Assembly: GCF_003255815.1 (NCBI RefSeq)
Contig: NC_037683.1
Span: 75,699,440 to 75,763,439 of the forward strand
Length of the DNA: 64,000 nucleotides
Origin: Theropithecus gelada
Lineage: Eukaryota; Chordata; Mammalia; Primates; Cercopithecidae
Reading direction: 5' to 3'
Of the stretch, positions 10,111 to 20,914 are shown piece by piece. Under the pieces are notes generated by a model, which had not been told where the DNA came from, did no database searches, and saw only the letters and a list, made by a program, of their open reading frames with translations. The translations under genes and the position numbers were made by a program. Positions within the stretch are counted from its first letter, which is position 1. Each line of letters starts with the position of its first letter.

Positions 10111-12177
10111 TAGCTTTCCCCTTCTTTTTATAACTCTCTCTTCAAATCTTTTTAGCATAATTTGGCTCTGTTGTTCTACTTGATCTTCTAGAAGGAAAAG
10201 CTCATTTGAATAAGGGGGAGGAGGATCGTAAGAGGTTTTAGTGAGAGCTGTTTCAATAAATCTTTGTATTAGTCCTCGGGCACAGGGTATAATACAGCAT
10301 CCTACAAGAATAAGCAATCCTATTCCGATGGCCAGAGAGATGAGGATTGAGGACGTAAGTTCCTTCCATCTACCGAACCAATTTCCCATTAAATTTGTGA
10401 AGGGATTGTTTAGTCCAGAATTTTTGGCTAATTCATTTGATAAGGCAGTAAGACTTTGTAATGCTTTAGTTATGGTCCCGCTAGGAGCAGTATTATTAGG
10501 GATATAAGTAGAGCATTGCGTCCCGATCATGACAAACTCCACCCTCCTTTGCTAATATCATGTCTAATGCTGTCCTATTTCCCCAGGTCATTTGACTGGT
10601 GGGTCCTAGTTATTCAGCCATCCCTTTAACAGTATCTCTAGTATAATTAATAAGTCATTGTTGATTGTAATAAGTGTAATTTATCCAATTCACATTTTTA
10701 TTTACAGTTAACCACTAGAAGAACATAGATTCAAATCCGGCAGTTATTTGATTTTGGGCCTTAAATTCATTTGGCACTCCTCTTGGGACCCCAGTGGCAT
10801 CTGTATAAACATGAGAATAGAAGGACCCATGGGGAGGCCGCTCTTGTTTGATGATATTTGGTTCCTATCCTTTCTGGTTGATGAAATGCCAGGGTGAAAG
10901 GGATGGCCAATTGAATTAGAGCACAAATTCCGCTCCAGTTACTTGGCAGAGTGTCCAGTATTGGTCTACCACAATACCATCACACATCCACTCAAGGATG
11001 GCTAAGGGCAGACTGATGGATAAGCTCTTGGAAGGACTTAAGCTTACTACATCCCATTAAGGCTTCTAGGAATGCCAAGTTTTCTCCCTGTGATGAGAGA
11101 CATGAAGTAAAATTGGCATTGGGAAATGGACGTTGAATGGCCTTTGGGGGCTGATCCACAGGGTGTCAAACTTCAGGGAACAGCAGAGAAAGAGCTTGGC
11201 ATGATTTTTTGCCCCAGGCTGAGGGGTTTTGGAAGAGAGCTACCATACAGCTCATGCCCGGTCAGCTGGAAGACCATCTAAGTGGAATGAGGACAATCTG
11301 GGCCTCTGGTCTTACTGTGCACACAAGCATAACATTCACCTTTGTTTAAAGTGTGGATGGAATATTTAATCCTTTCCAGCCAAGCATTTGCATCTTGATA
11401 CCCTGTCTCTAGAGCTATAGTTTGCCTTAAGTTTTCTACCTCCACAACTATTACCTTGGTTAGGTCATTTTGGAGATGGGAGGAGGACGTTGGACTTGCT
11501 GTACTTGGGGAGAGAGTTGGGCTCCACGTGTCTCACGGACTCTGGGTCTGAATTCCTTTATTATTGTTAACCAGTGGTTTAACTAACCTTAGGGAGAAGA
11601 TTCCTATAGGGTCTTGTCCTGAAACATCTGCTTCTAACCCATACCGTTCAAATATAGAGGGTTCTTGGGCCATTGTCCAGGTATGATCTATAATCAGCAA
11701 CAAGGGGTTACAGTGCAATGGTTTACAATTTGGCGGGGTGGGACCATGGATTAATTGGAGTTTTTGTCTTAGTCCCTGTAACCTATTTGAAGCAGGGGGC
11801 CTGGCTGTCTACCCTGTGTACTTAGTGGTCCACCAAACATCTGCCTGGTCACTACAGGGCCCTTTTAAAGCTCCATACTTATACTTGGTTGACTCTTTAT
11901 AGTATGGACATAGATATTTATCAACATGGGATACCTTCCTTTGAGCTTGCTCCTCTCTGCATGGGATGACTGAACAGGCGTTGAACAGAAGGGTTAAAGG
12001 ATGGCTAGCCTGAGTTACACTGATGACAAGATGACCTTCTGTTGAAAAGAAAAAAGAAAATAAACACGTGATTAATAAGCTCTTTTTGGAGTTAGTTTGG
12101 TGGGGGTGAGCCCTGGAGTGACAGTCCATGATTCTGAAGGTGGCAGTGCCTTTTTGACTTGGGTGTGATGAGTTCAT
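10081..12177 (-). pseudogene. env: ERV env (SU and TM), degraded
   Basis: Gammaretrovirus-like envelope remnant. The SU part starts near 12177, overlapping the integrase C-terminus as is common in this group; its first open piece (12177-11809) has a hydrophobic leader-like segment. Further SU pieces are at 11718-11533 and 10926-10744. TM survives as a 153-residue open frame, 10542-10081. Its residues 63-87 form a membrane-spanning segment, followed by a cytoplasmic tail with a PPPPY motif near residues 107-111. The disulfide motif region at the start of this frame is damaged: a frame break falls just before it, and one of the paired cysteines is replaced (Cys-Ser at residues 10-11). Many stops and shifts separate SU from TM, so no full envelope can be made. 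Confidence 0.85.
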
Positions 12178-13358
12178 CCTCTTTCTGCTGTCCAGACTGC
12201 AGTCTCAGGAGCACTAGGTAGGGTCCTTCCCAAGCTGGTTCAAGTTCCTCTTCCTTCCACCCTTTGATAAGGACATGGTCTCCAGGCTGATGCTGATGTG
12301 CTAGAAACTCCAGGGGTGGCGCCTGTGTTAGGAGACCTTTAATCTTAAGGGAAGAGAAGGTAGAGGATAGACCAAGTATATAATTTTTGAGGAAATGATC
12401 TTTTGTTTCAAATGTAGGGAAGTCAGCAGTGGAGTGTAAGTAGGGCAGTCCATAGAGCATTTCATAAGGGGAAAGGCCATATCTCTCCAAGGGGCAGTCT
12501 GGATTCTTAACAAAGCAATAGGAAGACATTTATTCCATGGCAATTGGGTTTCTAAAACTAAGTTAAGTGGTTCTTAGAGACTTTTTCATCGGCTCTACTC
12601 TTCGTGAGGAGGATGGATGCCAAGGGGTATGGTATTCCCAATTTATATCTACTATCTGGGCTAACTTCTTAATGACATGTGCAGTGAAATGGGTTCCATT
12701 ATCTGAATCAATATTTTCTACCAGTCCAAATCTGGGTATGATGTTTTCAGTTAATGCTTTAACTACATTATTGGTGGTTGCACTTGAGAATGGAATAGCC
12801 TCTACCCAGTGGATAAAGTGGTCTATTATTACTAAGTATTTTAAACGACCAACTGGGGACATTTCAGTATAATCAATCTGAACACTTTGAAATGGTCTCA
12901 GCCCTGGATGCCTTCCTCCAAGGGGCAATTTCCTTAGAATCTGCTTATTAGTCTTTTTTACATATTAAACAACTATCTATAACTTGTTTGGCGAGGGTGT
13001 AAATTCCTATACATCCATAAACCTGGACAACCGCATCATACATTTCTTGGGGCCCCCAATGGGTCCCCTGATGTAATTGAGACAAGACCTCCCTCATGAG
13101 AGGTTTTGACAACATCTCCCTTTGATCTGGTGATATCCATTTCCCTTCTGCGTTCTCTTTAGCTCCTGTTCTTATTAACTTCTCTTTTTCAGTTGAAGAG
13201 AAAATGGGGGTTGCAGTAGGAGAAGGAAGGCATGCAGTTAAATGAAAAACAGGCATTTCAGAAGAAACAGCAACTTGCTTTGCTATCTGATCTGTGAGAT
13301 TATTTCCCCGAATTGTGAAAGAAAGACAAGTCCCTTTGATGCCCTGGGACATGTACAA
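12092..13358 (-). pseudogene. pol: ERV pol: integrase part, frameshifted
   Basis: The N-terminal zinc-binding domain lies in the frame 13358-12948, with H96, H100, C130 and C133 in HHCC spacing. The catalytic core is in 12928-12563: D19 (in QIDYTE), D76 (in SDNG) and E112 are all still present. The C-terminal domain is in 12529-12092 and overlaps the env start. Frame changes between the three pieces inactivate it. The family role is strand transfer of proviral DNA into the host chromosome. The three catalytic acidic residues survive even though the frame does not. Confidence 0.9.
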
Positions 13359-14022
13359 TAACTATCTCTTCTGGCAATTGGAGATTGTAGAGGACACAAG
13401 CAATTAGTTCTCTATGAACTAAATCTTGGCCTCTACTATTGGTAAGACCCCTCTCCATCCAAATTTTTCCAAATATGTGTGCCACCCCAAAGGCATAGTT
13501 AGAGTCAGAATAGATAGTTCCTTCTTGGTTTTGTAAATGTTCTAAAGCTTGGCTGAGTGCAAACAGTTCACACGTCTGGGCAGACCAATTATTAGGCAGT
13601 CTTCCTGATTCTACTTCTTCAAGCGTTTCTCCATCAGTCACTGAATACCCATGATGTATTTTCCCTTCAATTACCCAGGAGGACCCATCTATGAATAAGT
13701 GCCCCCCTGTCTTGAAGGGAGTTTCTCCTAAGTCTGGTCGAACTTTTTTATGGTAATCAATCAGATCTAAACATGTGTGTTCTCTTTTTAAGTTTGGATC
13801 CCCTGTTAAAAAGCCTGCTGGATTAAGTGAATTATCAGTAGTTAATATTAAATCATCTTTTTCCAGTAGGATAGCCTCATATTTTAAAATCTGTGAGTCA
13901 GTGATCCACCTTCCTGCTTTCTGATTTAAAATAGTTCTAACTTGGTGGGGTGTGCTTACCGTTAACTTTCCTCCAAAGGTTAACTTCCTATTTTCTTCAA
14001 CTAATACTGTTGTAGCCGTCAT
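13300..14022 (-). pseudogene. pol: ERV pol: RT connection and RNase H
   Basis: This 240-codon open frame is one of the longest intact stretches of the provirus. Residues 1-95 are the RT connection. RNase H follows, with its acidic residues D112 (in IDGSS), E152 (in CELFAL) and D173 (in YSDSNYAF) present. A VPGHQRD segment near the C-terminus matches the late conserved RNase H part. It then shifts frame into the integrase segment. The family role is degradation of the RNA strand during reverse transcription. The open frame here is probably chance survival. Confidence 0.9.
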
Positions 14023-14141
14023 GGATTAGATACACTGGGGCCACTCACAAGTGACTGGGTCTAAGACCTTTGACAAGAAGGCCATGGGCTGTCAATGGCC
14101 TCCATGCCCTTGGGTAAGCACTTCTAGAGCTACCCCGTTAT

Positions 14142-15488
14142 TTACATTAACAAAAACTCTAGGGAGTGTAGAGCTAGAATAGGGGCAGTTACAAGCATCT
14201 CTTTTAATTCCTCAGTTTCCTGGATTTCCTCAGAAGTCCACCAGAGACAATCAGGCTTCCACTGGGCAAGTTTCTCATATAGAAGTTTACTTTTTAATGC
14301 ATGTGAGTCAATCCATAAACACCAATATCTAATTAGTCCTAAAAATTTCCTGAGTTCTTGTTTATTTTGAGGCAGGGGTAGGAAAACAATTCCCTCCACT
14401 CTTTCAGGTCCTATTCTTAGGTTACCTGCACTGATTAGGTGACCTAACTATTTAACTTCAGGTTCTACATACTGAAGTTTCCCTTTTGAGACCCGCAACC
14501 CCTCACATTGCAAGTGATTGAGAATATGTGTAGAGAAGTCATCTACTCCTTTAATATCTTTACCAGATATAAGAAGATCATCTACCTACTGAAGTAGGCA
14601 TATTTGCTGAGGGACTGTGACTTTCTCTAGTACTTGTTCTAGGATCTGACCAAAGAGGTTGGGGGAGTCTGTGAACCCCTGGGGCAAGACTGTTGATATT
14701 GTTGTCTCTGCCCTGAATGGGGATCTTCCTACTCAAAAGCAAATATACTCAGCTATCCTCAGCCAAGGGGCATGCCAGAAGGCATCCTTTAAATCTATCA
14801 CTGTAAAGGACTGATGATTGTACAGAATTTTGCTAAGAATGGTGTAAGGGTTAGGAACAATGGGGTGAGTGGTCTGGACTATTTGATTAATAGTTCTAAG
14901 GTCTTGCACTAATCTATACGACCCATCTGATTTCTTGACAGGCATGATTGGGGTATTGTAAGGAGACATACAGGGTTCAAGAAGCCCATCTTTAACGAAA
15001 TCCTTAATTACAGGCTTTAGCCCTACTCTGCCCTCTAAAAGAATGGGGTACCGCTTTCTCCTTACTATTTCCCCAGGAGTTTTTAGTTTGATATGTATTG
15101 GAAGCACATGGAGTTTCCTGCTATTTCCTTCCTTTGACCAGACATCAGGATGAATATATTTCTCACCTACAGCAGTGAGTAAATGTAGTGAAGTGAGGAA
15201 TCCTTTAGGGTCCAGTTGAAGGCCTATACCTAGCCTTAACATTAAGTCCCTTCCTAATAGATTAGTTCCCACTTCAGGAATTAATAAAAATTGAATATGA
15301 GTAAATCGATCTTGATATCTGACTTCTGTGCTTTCTAAAATTTTTGTCTTAAATCCTTCTCCTTTTACCCCGGTGACTAAAAGTTCTTCTGAAGAGCAGG
15401 TAAGACTAGGTGGAGGGAAACAAACAGAGGAGTGTGAAACTAAAAAGGTGACAAATTCACGTTTAGGTCCCACCTGCAAATTTATCAA
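14142..15488 (-). pseudogene. pol: ERV pro-pol: protease and RT, inactive
   Basis: The frame 15488-14733 (251 residues) carries the protease C-terminal signature LLGRD at residues 77-81 and the RT fingers up to the first catalytic aspartate segment (VIDLKDAFW). The protease active-site triplet DTG is absent: residues 17-22 read VSHSSV where it would be expected. RT then breaks. At 14588-14577 the catalytic YVDD-type motif reads stop-V-D-D, the tyrosine codon having become TAG. The thumb part resumes in the frame 14399-14142. The enzyme would be dead from these lesions alone. Confidence 0.9.
14586..14588 (-). other. Stop codon replacing the tyrosine of the RT catalytic motif
   Basis: The complement of 14586-14588 is TAG, immediately followed by GTA GAT GAT (V-D-D) and then L-L. 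The stop sits exactly at the motif's first residue. Confidence 0.85.
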
Positions 15489-15530
15489 GGGCTTCTGGTG
15501 GGACTCAAAATAAAAGAGGCGGAGCCCCTG

Positions 15531-15540
15531 CCCCCCCCTA
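15531..15540 (-). other. gag UAG stop and G-run at the gag-pol junction
   Basis: On the coding strand TAG is followed by seven G residues, then CAGGGG. The pro-pol frame lies one nucleotide off, so an indel, plausibly in the G-run, has separated the frames. The layout resembles stop-codon readthrough junctions of gammaretroviruses. Confidence 0.55.
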
Positions 15541-17218
15541 TTGTTCTTCAGAAGTCATGAGTGTAAAAGTTTCTCTCTCTCTCTTTAGTTCAGGACATTC
15601 CCTCTTGAAGTAGTGTGTTCTTCCACATCTGTAGCATCTATCTTGTCCTTCTTCCTTCTCTGTCTTAGCATTCTCTGCCCTTGCTCCCCTGTACTCCTTA
15701 GGGGGCTTATTAAATGAGGACCTTGACCTTCCAGATGGAGGCTTGGGTTCTCTAAAGGAGGGTTGAGGCCCCTTATAATCTCTGACTCCTTGAAAGCCCT
15801 GCTTAGAGATATATGGATTTGGAGCCATCTGTTGGAAGGCAGAAAACATAAGTTTTGTCTTTGATTTTTGTTTTTCCTCATCTCTTCTCACATATACTGT
15901 TTGAGCCTCCCTGAGCAGTTCACTCAGAGGATGATCCTCCCAATTTTCTATCTTTTGTAATTTTCTTGAAATGTTTGGCCAACTTTTAGTAACAAAGTGA
16001 AGTTTTAACATTCATTGTCCAAGGGGGGTTTCCACATCAAGGCCTGCATATTGTCTCATTTGCTCCCTCAATCTATTTAAGAATCTAGCGGGTACCTCAT
16101 CTTTTTCCTGTTGAATATCAAATGCTTTAGAAAGATTTTGAGTTCAGGGTACTGATTCTCGAATTCCTTTTATTATCATCTCTCTTAGGTCCTGCATGTT
16201 TTCCCGGCGATTTGCATTGTTATTATCCCACTGGGGTCTCGAGTGGGAAATTTATGGTCTGCAGGAGGAACATTTTGACCAGAAGGGTGCTCACGTTCCC
16301 AAACCACCATAGCAGCCCTCTGAATCATACTTTGTTCTTTCCCTGAAAAGAGGATGCTCAAAATGGACATCAGCTCAGCCCAGTGTATATCTGAGGACCT
16401 AGAAATTGATCAGTTTGATCTGCTACTCCATAAAGGTCATCCAGTAATGGCTTAAGCTCCTTTTTAAAATTCTGGACTTCTGAACTAGTCAAGGGAGCGT
16501 TTACAAAGCCAATAGCTCCCCAACCCCTTGTGGTACCACTCTTAGAGGAAAGAAAGTTGGATCTGGCTCTTTAGGTATAGAGGGAAATGGAAAGTTTTGA
16601 ATATCTTTTTTATATTGCTCTATCTCACCTTGAAACCCCTTTAAAGAGGGATACTTAATAGTTTGGTTGGGGGTGGGGGGCAGGCTCACAAGATGGTAAT
16701 TCTGCGAAGTCAGGATTATAGGGAGGAGGAGCAATATGAGTATATGAGTACAGGCACCACAAGTGGGGGAGGGATCTGCAGCAGCAGCTAGGGGAATGGA
16801 ACACGGGCAAGTGACACAGGTGAGGGAGTGGCCTGAAACAACTGGGGAGTAACCCGAAACCACAGCCGGCGGCATGGAAACTGGAGGAGCGAGGAGGAGC
16901 GGGATCAGGGACCACTGGAAGAGTGACACAAGCAGGTGAGGGACCTGAAATGGAAACGGGAGCTGGAGGGGCAGGATTGGGGGCAATCAGAAGAGTGATG
17001 CAAACAGGGGAGGGACCTGAAATTGAAACAGGAGGGACGGGACTGGGGGCAGCTGTAAGAGTGACACAAGCAGGAGAGGGACCTCAAACGGGAACCAGGG
17101 GGGCAGGATTGGGGGCAGCTGGAGGAGTGACACAAGCAGGGGAGGGATCTCAAACGGGAACCGGAGGGGCGGGATTGGGGGCAGCTGGAAGAGTGACACA
17201 AATAGGGGAGGGACCTGA
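15538..17218 (-). pseudogene. gag: ERV gag, degraded, with repeat expansion
   Basis: The 5' portion encodes proline/leucine-rich repeats (see the minisatellite at 16919-17218) in frame with the piece 16986-16501. That piece then reads a capsid-like start (FPLRVVPQG). The 3' portion (16011-15538, 157 residues) holds the end of capsid and a basic nucleocapsid with one zinc knuckle at residues 126-139 (CYRC...C). The knuckle is altered: the coordinating position carries Tyr, with a His one residue earlier. It ends at TAG (15540-15538), directly followed by a G-rich run, as in murine leukaemia virus-type gag-pol junctions. Breaks lie between 16500 and 16011. Confidence 0.85.
16919..17218 (-). repeat. 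66-bp minisatellite in gag (about 4.5 units)
   Basis: Units begin AAGAGTGA or similar at 16919, 16991, 17057, 17123 and 17189, giving periods of 72, 66, 66 and 66 bp. All are multiples of three, so a 22-24 residue unit repeats without breaking frame. It stops abruptly at the relocated env/LTR segment at 17219. Confidence 0.9.
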
Positions 17219-17332
17219 AACAAAGGCAGAAAGGAAGAAAAAAGGAGAAAAAGGAAAAAGGGGTGGGGGTACTATGAATTAAAGAATAAAGGATTGATCA
17301 GGCTATTTGAAGAGAAACCTCATTGTATCCCA
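17219..17332 (-). repeat. 115-bp direct repeat, copy 2 (inside the gag region)
   Basis: Same orientation and nearly the same sequence as 9996-10110. It contains the env terminal codons and the env-LTR spacer but no LTR. Similarity ends within 4 bp of the LTR edge on one side and at ATCCCA on the other. Confidence 0.92.
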
Positions 17333-17930
17333 CAACTTAAAAAGCTATAGGGGACTGGTGGTATCATTTACTAAACTGGAGGAGACAAGAGACTCTTCTG
17401 GTTTGGAATCTAGAGAATTTAGTGGTTTAGGGTGAGTGGTGAGTTTAGGTTTGTACACATCGAGTTCACAGTGGACGTGCGGCCTTTGCAGAGATATTTG
17501 GTGGGCAGTTGAGTTATCAGGACAAGTAGTATAGTTGAAGGAGAGTACAGAGAATGAAAAGAGGAGCCAGAGTAAGAAGGACTCTTTAGGGATATTACTA
17601 TGTAAAAAAATACAGAAAGGAAGCCAAGAAAGAACAGTCTCAAAAGTAAAAGGAAAAATAGTAAGATGGGGTAATGGAAGTTGACAGAGGAAAGAGTTCC
17701 AAGACAGAAAGACCACAGGGACACAAGTGAGGCAAGCACTGAAAAGTGTCCATTGGATTGCACAATTGTGATATAATAAGTAGGTTTGAAATTAATCTTC
17801 TCTCCATCAGAGCCTGGAGGCTCAGACATTTGAAGGTGTTTTTGCCCAGTGACCGCTTCTGAATTTCTTCGAGGCTGCGAAGAAATCCCATCCACATATC
17901 TCATTTATTAATTTCCTGTTCTAATGAAAT
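17333..17930 (-). other. Unassigned upstream part of the ERV region
   Basis: Overlapping minus-strand frames of 123 and 161 codons (17716-17345, 17904-17419) have a hydrophobic stretch followed by a polar, Asn/Ser/Thr-rich tail. This could be a leader, an env fragment or chance. No gag matrix, primer binding site or LTR can be recognised. In coding order it directly precedes the displaced env end, which would fit an env-derived piece. I cannot confirm this. Confidence 0.35.
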
Positions 17931-18136
17931 TTTAGAATATAAAGCCTTTGCAATTGAATACTTGTATCTTAAATTCCGGAAACTAGCCTTTCAAACTGCT
18001 CACTGAAGCTGAAAGTAGAATAGAATTTATATTTTGTTCAGAATATACAATGAGATAATACTTGAATAATAGGTTGGAGCCCATATTCCCTTAGCAATTC
18101 ATAATGAGTAATATGTTACAGGCTTTGAAAATATTT
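17931..18136. other. Unassigned AT-rich sequence
   Basis: No 5' LTR is found where one would be expected. No gene is seen. Confidence 0.4.
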
Positions 18137-18430
18137 TTTTTTAATTTTTATTTTTTGAGACAGAGTCTCGTTCTGTCACCCGGGCTGGAATGCAGTGGCA
18201 CAATCTTGGCTCACTGCAACCTCTGCCTCCCAGGTTCAAGCAATTCTCCTGCCTCAGCCTCCTTGGATTACAGGCGTCTGCCACCATGACCGGCTAAATT
18301 TTGTATTTTTAGTAGAGACGGGGTTTCACCATGTTGGCCAGGCTGATCTCAAACTCCTGACCTCAGGTGATCTTCCCACCTCAGCTTCCCAAAGGGCTGC
18401 GATTACAACTGTGAACCACCATGCCTGGCC
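18137..18430 (-). mobile_element. Alu (AluS-type), antisense
   Basis: A T-rich tail and TTTTTTGAGACAGAG start are followed by both monomers, ending at the ATGCCTGGCC head. Confidence 0.93.
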
Positions 18431-19343
18431 CGAGAGTCTTAAGTGGAGAAACCATATCATCTTTGTTTAACTCAGTATTCCCCAGTTATTTGAGCCCATA
18501 AATTGTTTTTACAAATAATAATTAACAAGCCCTGATGTAACTGTTCCTTGGCACATCCTTTGAAAAATGTCTCTGTCCTATTGCTGCTATAACACGCCCT
18601 GCCAAAAAATAAAAGGGTGGGGGAAGAAGAAAAATGTCTCTGAAGGCAATACAGATCACTGAAAAAGCAAGAACAAAGAAAGGACAGAGATAATCTTTAG
18701 GACGCTATCTTCACCTCTAGAGAGTGATATGAAGACACTGTGTTAACACCAGGAAGGAGTAATGAGTGTCTGAACTCAAACAGTCTGAGTCTTAGTACAA
18801 AGGAGGGGATGAAGTGGGATTGATTCGGTTGAGAGAAGAAGAAGAAGTGAAGTGGGAGAGAAAGAAGACTGGAAGATGACAACAAAGCCTTCAGGTTTGG
18901 GCAACTATGCATATGACGGGAAACTTGAAAGAGGAAGTCTTGAAGATGACTAATGTTTCTGAGAAGAAAAAAATAGAAATAATACATGACTTTGTGTAAG
19001 TTGAGGAGTCATATTACGTGGGTGGAATTGAGAGGAAATGAGGCATTTTTGGGAAAAGGATAGGTTGAAAATATTTTAACCATAACTAGGATTGCTGGGA
19101 AACCATTGTCCTGATTGGTGAGTGTATATTTCTAAGGGTAGATTATGGTTCCAGAAGGAGGGCCATTAGGATGAAATTAACAGAATGTAGCTGTAGAAAT
19201 TTAGGCAAATAACAGAAAGTTTGAGCCACTCTTCTTCTACTTGGTAACTCCTAGCAGCCATCATTGACATTCACATTATTGAGTAACTACTATATAGACT
19301 GCACTGGATTAGATGACTCTTCTGAGATGGAAAGGAAATGAAC
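18431..19343. other. Unassigned intergenic sequence
   Basis: Mostly purine-rich unique-looking DNA. No gene is supported. The last ten bases are the TSD of the following Alu. Confidence 0.4.
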
Positions 19344-19648
19344 TTTTTTTTTTTTTTTTTTGAGACAGAGTCACTCTGTCGCCAGACTGGAGTGCAGTGG
19401 CACAATCTCAGCTCACTGCAACCTCTGCCTCCCGAGTTCAAGCAATTCTCTTGTCTCAGCCTCCCAAGCAGCTGGGACTACAGGTGCACGCCACATGCCT
19501 GGTTAATTTTTTTTTTTTTTTTGGTATTTTAGTAGAGACGGGGTTTTACCATGTTGCCCAGGCTGGTCTCAAACTCCTGACCTCGTGATCCTCCTGCCTT
19601 GGCCTCCCAAAGTGCTAGGATTACAGGTGTGAGCCACCATGCCCAGCT
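19344..19648 (-). mobile_element. Alu (AluS-type), antisense, full length
   Basis: Complete dimer with an expanded T-run in the linker (about 19507-19522). TSD GGAAATGAAC at 19334-19343 and GGAAATGATC at 19649-19658 (one mismatch). Confidence 0.95.
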
Positions 19649-19658
19649 GGAAATGATC

Positions 19659-19931
19659 ACTTTCTTATGAAGCCCTGGGTGAGCTGGCAGGAAGCTTTGC
19701 CATTGGATGCAGGACAAGGGGAAGGATTTTAGGACTAAGATAAATTGAGAAAGTGTTTATTCAAGACAGTTTGAAGGCAATACATGCAAAGCAGAAAATC
19801 ATAATTGCTAAGAAAAACTAATAAAGCTGAAAATAAATCATATCTAGCATCAGTCCAAAGTACAGGTCAATATGGCAGTCAAGTCAATAGCCAAAAGAAT
19901 CAGAAAGTGGAAAACAATAGGAGTAAAAAAT
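19659..19931. other. Unassigned
   Basis: No gene or recognised repeat is visible. Confidence 0.4.
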
Positions 19932-19941
19932 AGATTGAGGA

Positions 19942-20054
19942 GGCCAGGCGCAGTGGCTTATGCCTGGAATCCCAACACTTTGGGAGGCTGAGGTGGGTGG
20001 GAGAATGGCTTGAGACCAGCCTGGGCGACAGAGTAAGACTGCCTCCGAAAGAAA
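19942..20054 (+). mobile_element. Sub-length Alu (113 bp) with TSDs
   Basis: A normal Alu head (GGCCAGGCGCAGTGG) through GAGGCTGAGGTGGGTGG jumps to GAGACCAGCCTGGGCGACAG and a degenerate tail. Most of the element is missing. TSDs AGATTGAGGA (19932-19941) and AGATGGAGGA (20055-20064) bracket it. Confidence 0.85.
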
Positions 20055-20064
20055 AGATGGAGGA

Positions 20065-20914
20065 AGTAGTTCAGGACTATGTCTTTGAATTTGGGTGAGG
20101 TGAACACTCCCCTTTTATGCAGTGCCAATGTGACGGTTGAGGTGTTTGGTGGCTTGATGGAATTATTCAGGCTGATCAAGAATAAGGAGAAGAAAGGTAA
20201 AAGAATGAAGGCAGGAAAGTGTATGTAAAGAGGTTGTGCCTAATGAGTCTGTTAGCTGAAAGGGAAGCAAAGAGAACCTGGAGGAGGGAAGTAGGGAGGA
20301 AAGTAAAGTATAACCAGGAAGTCAATTAGATTAGAGCAGCATGGTAGACTGGAAAAAATAATGAATTTTCTTATTTCAGTCTGCTTCATTCTGAAATTTC
20401 TTTTAGGAACATTCTGAACTCTGAAACACAGGAATAGGAACAGAGGAAGAGAATAGCACTACAATCCAGGATTGGACCTCAGAAAAAAATTAGTGAATCC
20501 CTATACTGACACAACTCCATTCCAGGTGCAGCTCTCTGGGGGCTGCACCACTTTGTACTGAAACAAGAAGCAGCCAGCCAAATCTAACAGCCATAATACT
20601 CACCTACAAAATGACAAGGTTTATAAATAACCATGGCTGTTCCTTGTATGACAACAGAAGCCCCAAGTTTTGGGGAATGCCACCAGGTGGTAAACCTCTT
20701 AAATGCAATGTGGAGTGGCCAGGTATCACACATAATGCCCCCAAATCTGAATTCTTGAGTACATGGCATTTCTCCACTAAATCAGGGTTCTGGCACCTAA
20801 TTGGAGTGGGAACACATTTTGCCATAATTTCTGCTAGGTGCATTTGTGAACGAAAGACCTTATTGTCACAGTTCCTAAATTTATTTTTTAACTAATGTCT
20901 TTATTGTTAAAATA
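20065..20914. other. Unassigned intergenic sequence
   Basis: Open frames of up to 94 codons exist on both strands at 20584-20895, but they overlap each other and match no domain I know. I treat them as chance. Confidence 0.4.

Noticed and set aside
10081..10542. Env TM open frame as a possibly domesticated, syncytin-like gene
   Set aside because: It is only the C-terminal portion, with a damaged disulfide motif and no linked SU or signal peptide frame.
16905..17201. Cys/Ser-rich repeat protein (98 codons) as a novel gene
   Set aside because: It is an alternate frame of the gag minisatellite.
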